From contig PAQK01000001.1 in assembly GCA_002709665.1 (NCBI GenBank), positions 1 to 40,604 on the forward strand: a stretch of DNA of 40,604 nucleotides. Reading direction: 5' to 3'. Each line of letters opens with the position of its first letter. Position 1 is the stretch's first letter. Both the position numbers and the translations under genes were made by a program. The notes beneath the pieces were generated by a model that made no database searches, was not told where the DNA came from, and saw only the letters and a program-made list of their open reading frames with translations. Below, piece by piece: positions 36,541-40,604 of the stretch. The DNA is from Gemmatimonadota bacterium. GTDB lineage: Bacteria; Latescibacterota; UBA2968; GCA-2709665.

Positions 36541-37005
36541 TTATCCCTTGTCTTCCTTCATCCACTCGAACAGGTGATAGTGATCCGCACTCATTCCCAT
36601 TTTCTCGTAAACGCCCTGTGCGCTTCCGTTTCCGGTGTCCACATAAAGGCGTAACCCCTTGAGGTCGTCCGCGGCCACCACACGCTCTCTTAGATTCTCG
36701 TAAAGCTTCCTGAACACCCCTTCTGTCCTCGCCTCCGCAATCACGTAAACAGAGTGGATCCAGAGCACGGTGCCATTCCGCCAGTCGCTCCACTCGGGAA
36801 CCGTCAGTAAACAGCCCACGATCTGGCCTTCACGTTCAGCGATCCAGTACTCGCCTCTCGTGGGATCATCGAAGACACCTTGTACTCCGGCGGTCACCCT
36901 CGCCTTGTCCAACGTCAATTCCTCGGTTTCCCAAGCCATCGCGACCTGGAATCCCGCTATCGTGCCCCGATCTTCCGGACGCCCTTTTCTCACAGAAATC
37001 GCCAA
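36541..37005 (-). CDS. GNAT-family N-acetyltransferase
   Basis: A 154-residue GNAT protein. The N-terminal strand-helix reads SVRKGRPEDRGTIAGF, the central part VGCLLTVPEWSDWRNGTVLWIHSVYV, and the acetyl-CoA-binding turn ARTEGVFRKLYENL occupies the place of the usual Q/RxxGxG/A. The ending GLRLYVDTGNGSAQGVYEKMGM is the classic last strand-helix of the fold. The acceptor amine is unknown. Confidence 0.88.
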   Translation of the reverse strand: MAISVRKGRPEDRGTIAGFQVAMAWETEELTLDKARVTAGVQGVFDDPTRGEYWIAEREGQIVGCLLTVPEWSDWRNGTVLWIHSVYVIAEARTEGVFRKLYENLRERVVAADDLKGLRLYVDTGNGSAQGVYEKMGMSADHYHLFEWMKEDKG

Positions 37006-37006
37006 A

Positions 37007-37528
37007 TTGAAGCTCCTCTTCAGGTTGGCCGACTTGTCCTTCTTGGCACGAGCCAGTAAATTGCTGAACCCCTATATTCGCCACTACCTCACACCCGGGA
37101 TAAACGCTCTGACTCCCAAAGACATTCGAGAAATTCTCTGGTGCGGTCTCCATGTAAAATGTACACAATGCGGCCAGGGCAAGCCGTATCAGGGCTGGCA
37201 CCTCCTGAATGAACGCTGTGTCCACTGCGGGTGTGAATTCCAGAATCGCGAAGGCAATTGCTGGGCGTTTATGTATTTGTCGACCGTCTTCTTCACGGGT
37301 CTATTCATCCTAACCATTCTCCTCACGCGACCACCAACGATCTTCATTGGCCAGGTGATTGTCGTTGTCAGCGCCTTGGCGATCACAGGAATCACCTTAC
37401 TCTATCGAAAAGGGGTTGCACTCGCCATCGACTACCTGGTGGACAACAAGGTGGACCGGCAGGATGATCGCCTTGGGGGCTCGCAGACACCAGACTCTCG
37501 ACCCCCAACTCCCGACGCTTCTCAGTAG
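37007..37528 (+). CDS. DUF983-family zinc-ribbon membrane protein
   Basis: The frame encodes two CxxC pairs (CTQCGQGKPYQGW and RCVHCGCEF), then two hydrophobic segments (about FMYLSTVFFTGLFILTILL and FIGQVIVVVSALAITGITLLY), the DUF983 arrangement. The protein is predicted to sit in the inner membrane with the zinc ribbon in the cytoplasm. The start is uncertain: no ATG lies close upstream, and candidates are TTG 37007, 37025, 37043 and 37061. The frame extends much further upstream, but that part is antisense to the GNAT gene and not convincing. Its stop overlaps the M55 gene tail-to-tail by seven bases. Function unknown. Confidence 0.62.
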   Translation: MKLLFRLADLSFLARASKLLNPYIRHYLTPGINALTPKDIREILWCGLHVKCTQCGQGKPYQGWHLLNERCVHCGCEFQNREGNCWAFMYLSTVFFTGLFILTILLTRPPTIFIGQVIVVVSALAITGITLLYRKGVALAIDYLVDNKVDRQDDRLGGSQTPDSRPPTPDASQ

Positions 37529-38307
37529 TACTCTTCGATCGATTCCAACCTGTGACGCACCGTGTACGGGTCGATCCTCTCTCCCCGCTTGAATCCCCTG
37601 CTGGCCGCCTGGGCAGCCTCCAGCCGCTTATACCTGATCTCCATCGTCAATGGGGAAGCGAACGTGAACGGTTTGCAGCCGTCCAACTTTGGTACAACTT
37701 GTTGTATCTTCTCGTAGATCTCACGCACTGCTCGCCCGGGATGTTTGCTGACCGCAGCATTCCAACCCATTCCCCGCTTCGTCGTCACCGTCTCGATCCC
37801 CTCGAAAAAGGAACTCGCCTCGGTGATACCCTTATCGTCGCTCGCGCAGAACACCACTGGAACGCCGCGTTCACCAGCCACCGCGCCGTCGATTGCCATT
37901 TCACCTACCTCCTGCCCGTTGATCTTCTTGTACTGGTAGGTTGTGGAACTGAACGTGTGACACATCACCCCGTCAATCGTATTGTCCATCGCGTGGTAAC
38001 CTATGAACGTCACCCCGCTGAAGGAATCGTCCATTCCTGGAAACCGATGCTCGAAGCCTACACCCAGCGCAATATCGCACCGCTCATCGAGCAGGTCATA
38101 ATCCAGATTCAAGCTCCCGTTGTGATTATCCCACACGATTACCTGCTCGGCGCCTGCTTCGAACAGCCCCCTCGCGGCAGCGTCCGCCTCGCGAGTTGCC
38201 TGGAGTTTGGCGAACTCCAGATCCCGAGAAGCATTCAGCGATCCCCCGGGCGAACCCACCGCACAGGCGACACCTTCACAGTCGACAGCGACCACGAATT
38301 TCATCAT
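37522..38307 (-). CDS. M55-family D-aminopeptidase (DppA-like)
   Basis: Zinc peptidase removing N-terminal D-amino acids. Counting from the ATG at 38304, the ligands match Bacillus DppA: D8 and E10 (VAVDCEG), H62 (WDNHNGS), H105 (GYHAM), E136 (VGEMAIDGA), with H117 as the likely nucleophile-position His. The adjacent start codons ATGATG (38307 and 38304) follow AGGAGG. The length of 261-262 aa is normal for the family. Together with the DadA-like gene it hints at use of D-amino-acid-containing compounds, but the two lie 37 kb apart. Confidence 0.88.
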   Translation of the reverse strand: MMKFVVAVDCEGVACAVGSPGGSLNASRDLEFAKLQATREADAAARGLFEAGAEQVIVWDNHNGSLNLDYDLLDERCDIALGVGFEHRFPGMDDSFSGVTFIGYHAMDNTIDGVMCHTFSSTTYQYKKINGQEVGEMAIDGAVAGERGVPVVFCASDDKGITEASSFFEGIETVTTKRGMGWNAAVSKHPGRAVREIYEKIQQVVPKLDGCKPFTFASPLTMEIRYKRLEAAQAASRGFKRGERIDPYTVRHRLESIEEYY

Positions 38308-38395
38308 ATCCTCCTGAAGCGAGAATGAAACAAATCTCAAACGGTCAGAGTCTCAGTTCCAGCGTGTTTCAAGGCATCAATCACCCGATTTCTTC

Positions 38396-38424
38396 TTGAC
38401 ACATTTCAGGCCTTTGCTTATTTT
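38396..38424 (+). promoter_or_regulatory. Sigma-70-type promoter for tRNA-Thr
   Basis: TTGACA (38396-38401), 17-base spacer, TATTTT (38419-38424). It lies about 45 bases before the tRNA and on its strand. Confidence 0.6.
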
Positions 38425-38469
38425 TGTACCATTGGACAAGACAATAATAACGTGTTTTTTCACACGTTA

Positions 38470-38545
<76 letters not shown>

Positions 38546-38553
38546 GTTTTGGA

Positions 38554-38586
38554 AAAGGGCTTGTGTCCATTTGACACAAGCCCTTT
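38554..38586. terminator. Strong hairpin terminator after tRNA-Thr
   Basis: AAAGGGCTTGTGTC (38554-38567) pairs with GACACAAGCCCTTT (38573-38586) around a five-base loop. The 14-base stem ends in a T-run, and the A-run on the other side could serve the converging aldolase gene. Confidence 0.85.
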
Positions 38587-38608
38587 CTCCTTCCCCCTCA
38601 TCTGTCCA

Positions 38609-39277
38609 TCAGGCGATCACAGGTTCCGATTGCTTTTCCTTCCAGGCATTCCAGTCGTTCAAGAAACGCTCGAGACCACTGTCCGTCAGCGGGTGGGAAA
38701 GCAGCTTTTTGAGCACATCAGGCGGCAGGGTTGACACGTCGGCGCCGGCAAGCGCGGCGTCGATCACGTGCAGGGGGTGGCGCAGGCTCGCGGCCAGGAT
38801 CTCGGTCTGAAACCCGTAGTTGTCGTAGATCTGACGAATCGTGGCTATCAGGTCCATTCCTACGTGACCGATGTCGTCCAGCCTGCCCAAGAACGGGCTG
38901 ATATAGGAAGCACCGGCCTTTGCGGCCATCAACGCCTGATTCGCAGAGAAGCAAAGCGTGACGTTCGTTCGAATCCCTTCGTCGCTGCAGGCCTTGATCG
39001 TCTTGAGGCCATCGAGTGTGATCGGGATCTTCACCACCACATTCTCGTGGATCTTCGAGATTTTCCGCGCCTCCTTGATCATCTCCTCGTGGTCCGTTTC
39101 CACCACCTCTGCGCTCACCGGGCCGTCCACCATTTGGCAAATCGTCAAAATGATGGCCTCGAAGGATCCTTCCTCCTTGGACACGTGGGTTGGGTTCGTT
39201 GTTACCCCATCCAGCACGCCCATATCATTGGCCTCTCGGATCTCATCCAGATCCGCTGTATCAATGAAGAACTTCAT
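38609..39277 (-). CDS. Transaldolase/fructose-6-phosphate aldolase-like (TalC/FSA) enzyme
   Basis: A 222-residue class I aldolase of the small transaldolase group. It opens [13 protein letters not shown] and [11 protein letters not shown], typical of TalC and FSA. The Schiff-base lysine is K83 in VVVKIPIT (K85 in Escherichia coli FSA). [31 protein letters not shown] and [19 protein letters not shown] are the other barrel motifs. It acts in sugar phosphate interconversion in the cytoplasm. ATG 39277 has AGGAGG upstream. The prenyl synthetase gene lies 52 bases upstream on the same strand. Confidence 0.94.
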   Translation of the reverse strand: MKFFIDTADLDEIREANDMGVLDGVTTNPTHVSKEEGSFEAIILTICQMVDGPVSAEVVETDHEEMIKEARKISKIHENVVVKIPITLDGLKTIKACSDEGIRTNVTLCFSANQALMAAKAGASYISPFLGRLDDIGHVGMDLIATIRQIYDNYGFQTEILAASLRHPLHVIDAALAGADVSTLPPDVLKKLLSHPLTDSGLERFLNDWNAWKEKQSEPVIA

Positions 39278-39329
39278 ACCTTGCCTCCTATCCTGCGTTT
39301 TTTAGGGGAGTACTGGATTTAGACCCGCT

Positions 39330-40373
39330 CTAAAATACTCGCTCAACCAGAAAACTACACATCTCCCGCATCGTCTCTCTCGGTTCTGAGGGCGGAATCG
39401 CCTCAAGGATCTGCTCTGCCTGCTGGGCACGTTCTCGGCAGGCATCTTCAGCCCTGCGGATCGAACCGTACTGTTCCATCAAGGCGATCGTCCACTCGAT
39501 ATCCTCGGGAGTGACGTCAGAGCGATCCCCGTTGAGGATCTCCAGGACCTGTCGCTGTTCACCGGAGTTACACTTGTGGAACAGGTCGATCACCATCATC
39601 GTCCGCTTCCCCTCGGCAATATCTCCTCCGCGCTCTTTGCCGTAACCGCCCGCTGTCGTCGTCGGCGCTTGCGAAGCATCCTCCGCATGAACGGTCAGGT
39701 TGAGAAGGTCATCACGGATCTGGAACGCCACAGCCATCATTTCGCCAAAATCCCCAATCGCTTTTCGCTGATCCTCAGGCGCCCCGGCGATCAGCGCTCC
39801 GGCCGTACAAGGTCCTCGTCCACTGTACCAGCCTGTCTTGAGCCGAAGCATTTCGAGAAAGTCCTCTACGCTGGGCATCTCCCGCGCCTCGATCCAACCA
39901 ATGTCGTAGGCCTGTCCCTCGAACGTCAGCTGAGCACCCTGGACCATTTCCTCAACGAGATCGAGTGTCACAGACTCGCCCAGCACCTCCCGATTCGCCG
40001 AAAGGACCTCGAATACCTTGGAGTACAACGCGTCCCCCACATTCATACTCAATGGCACGCCGTGAATGTGGTGAAGACACGGCTTTCCCCGGCGCATCTC
40101 GGATCCGTCCTCAATGTCATCGTGTACCAGTGCAAAAGACTGGAACATCTCGAAGGCGGCAGCGGTACGTACCGCCCGCATTTTTTCCCCCCTGAATGCC
40201 TCACAGGAAAGCAGGACGAGGGCAGAACGGAACCGCTTACCACCTCGCTCAGGATAATCCCGCATCGGCTCGTAGAGAAACCGCAGTGGCTCCTGTTCAG
40301 GCAGAAAGGAAAACATCTCCTCGTCGATCAGAGGCACCTGTGCCTCAAGATATGTCTTCAGGCGCGTGTTCAA
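39330..40373 (-). CDS. Polyprenyl (farnesyl/geranylgeranyl-type) diphosphate synthase
   Basis: A 347-residue trans-prenyltransferase. The first Asp-rich motif is D85-D-I-E-D89 in LVHDDIEDGSEMRRGKPC, and GGKRFR (44-49) binds diphosphate. The second motif is QIRDDLLN (D221, D222, N225), where the last Asp is Asn. Phe at position -5 from the first motif would favour a medium chain length, but I cannot predict the product. A roughly 20-residue Gly/Thr-rich insertion follows the second motif before the KERGGDIAEGKRT block. The start is TTG 40373, overlapping the upstream stop as TTGA, so translation is coupled. Confidence 0.92.
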   Translation of the reverse strand: MNTRLKTYLEAQVPLIDEEMFSFLPEQEPLRFLYEPMRDYPERGGKRFRSALVLLSCEAFRGEKMRAVRTAAAFEMFQSFALVHDDIEDGSEMRRGKPCLHHIHGVPLSMNVGDALYSKVFEVLSANREVLGESVTLDLVEEMVQGAQLTFEGQAYDIGWIEAREMPSVEDFLEMLRLKTGWYSGRGPCTAGALIAGAPEDQRKAIGDFGEMMAVAFQIRDDLLNLTVHAEDASQAPTTTAGGYGKERGGDIAEGKRTMMVIDLFHKCNSGEQRQVLEILNGDRSDVTPEDIEWTIALMEQYGSIRRAEDACRERAQQAEQILEAIPPSEPRETMREMCSFLVERVF

Positions 40374-40603
40374 CGCTTGAATCCTCTCACCTTCCGCCGA
40401 ATCTTCGCCTCTACGTTCGTCGACATCGGATTCACTGGTATTGGTGGGCTCTCAGGGTCAGAGGGATCCGCAAACATTGCAGGCGCAGCGGCCAGTACGG
40501 GTCTCGGTTGCTTTGGAGCGTAGGGCTCCTTCTCCAACAAGGCGTGTAGCAGAACCATTGCCGCCTCCTTGTCCGGAATCGTTCCCTTGGTCCCGCCGTC
40601 GTC
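40370..40603 (-). CDS. C-terminal fragment of an unidentified protein
   Basis: The open frame enters from the right edge and ends with TGA at 40370-40372, overlapping the prenyl synthetase start. It is rich in Pro and Ala in the middle (PKQPRPVLAAAPAMFADPSDPE) and ends with basic residues (RRKVRGFKR). An internal ATG at 40558 has AGGAGG upstream, so a 62-residue protein is also possible. I do not recognise it. Confidence 0.5.
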   Translation of the reverse strand, partial: DDGGTKGTIPDKEAAMVLLHALLEKEPYAPKQPRPVLAAAPAMFADPSDPESPPIPVNPMSTNVEAKIRRKVRGFKR

Positions 40604-40604
40604 G

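Overview
The window looks like a bacterial chromosome fragment of moderate GC. It carries ordinary bacterial genes (tRNA-Thr, a transaldolase-family aldolase, a polyprenyl synthetase) beside a large accessory catabolic region. The mix of a sulfatase, two heparinase II/III-like proteins, GH127, GH172, DUF6067, DUF3604, two ceramidase-like proteins, an enolase-superfamily enzyme and mannonate-dehydratase-like barrels resembles uncultured environmental lineages such as Latescibacterota, Poribacteria or Planctomycetes relatives. That placement is an inference from gene content only.

Plus-strand half (1 to 22.6 kb). One long co-directional series with short spacers runs: tail of an unknown gene, DadA-like oxidoreductase, succinylglutamate desuccinylase-like M14 protein, a broken M14 gene, sulfatase, DUF6067 protein, ThuA-like protein, single-domain CBM9-like protein, metallophosphoesterase with altered ligands, MLE-subgroup enolase-superfamily enzyme, P-type-ATPase-like HAD phosphatase, ceramidase-like protein, DUF3604 protein, DegT/DnrJ-type aminotransferase, two overlapping amidohydrolase-2 genes (the first lacking its metal ligands), heparinase II/III-like lyase and a UxuA-like TIM barrel.

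Minus-strand half (22.66 to 37.0 kb, read right to left). GNAT acetyltransferase, ceramidase-like protein, MsrA remnant, heparinase II/III-like lyase, frameshifted nucleotidyltransferase, CBM9-like protein, heparinase N-terminal remnant, mannonate dehydratase-like protein, GH172, three damaged genes (beta-barrel protein, metallophosphoesterase, DUF488), a LamG/VCBS protein and GH127. The two halves converge at about 22.6 kb. Each carries one member of the same four families: ceramidase-like, CBM9-like, heparinase-like and UxuA-like.

Right edge (37.0 to 40.6 kb). DUF983 membrane protein, M55 D-aminopeptidase, tRNA-Thr(CGT) with a promoter-like sequence and a strong bidirectional-looking terminator, transaldolase-like aldolase, polyprenyl synthetase and the tail of an unknown gene. 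This part looks like core genome, so the tRNA lies near the boundary of the accessory block.

Working model (inference): the cluster degrades an uronate-containing, sulfated, furanose-decorated glycan, with lyases, a sulfatase and GH127/GH172 feeding UxuA-like, MLE-like and oxidoreductase steps. None of the enzymes has an obvious signal peptide, and no transporter or transcription regulator lies in the window, so uptake and control must be encoded elsewhere. Several genes in the minus half are decaying.
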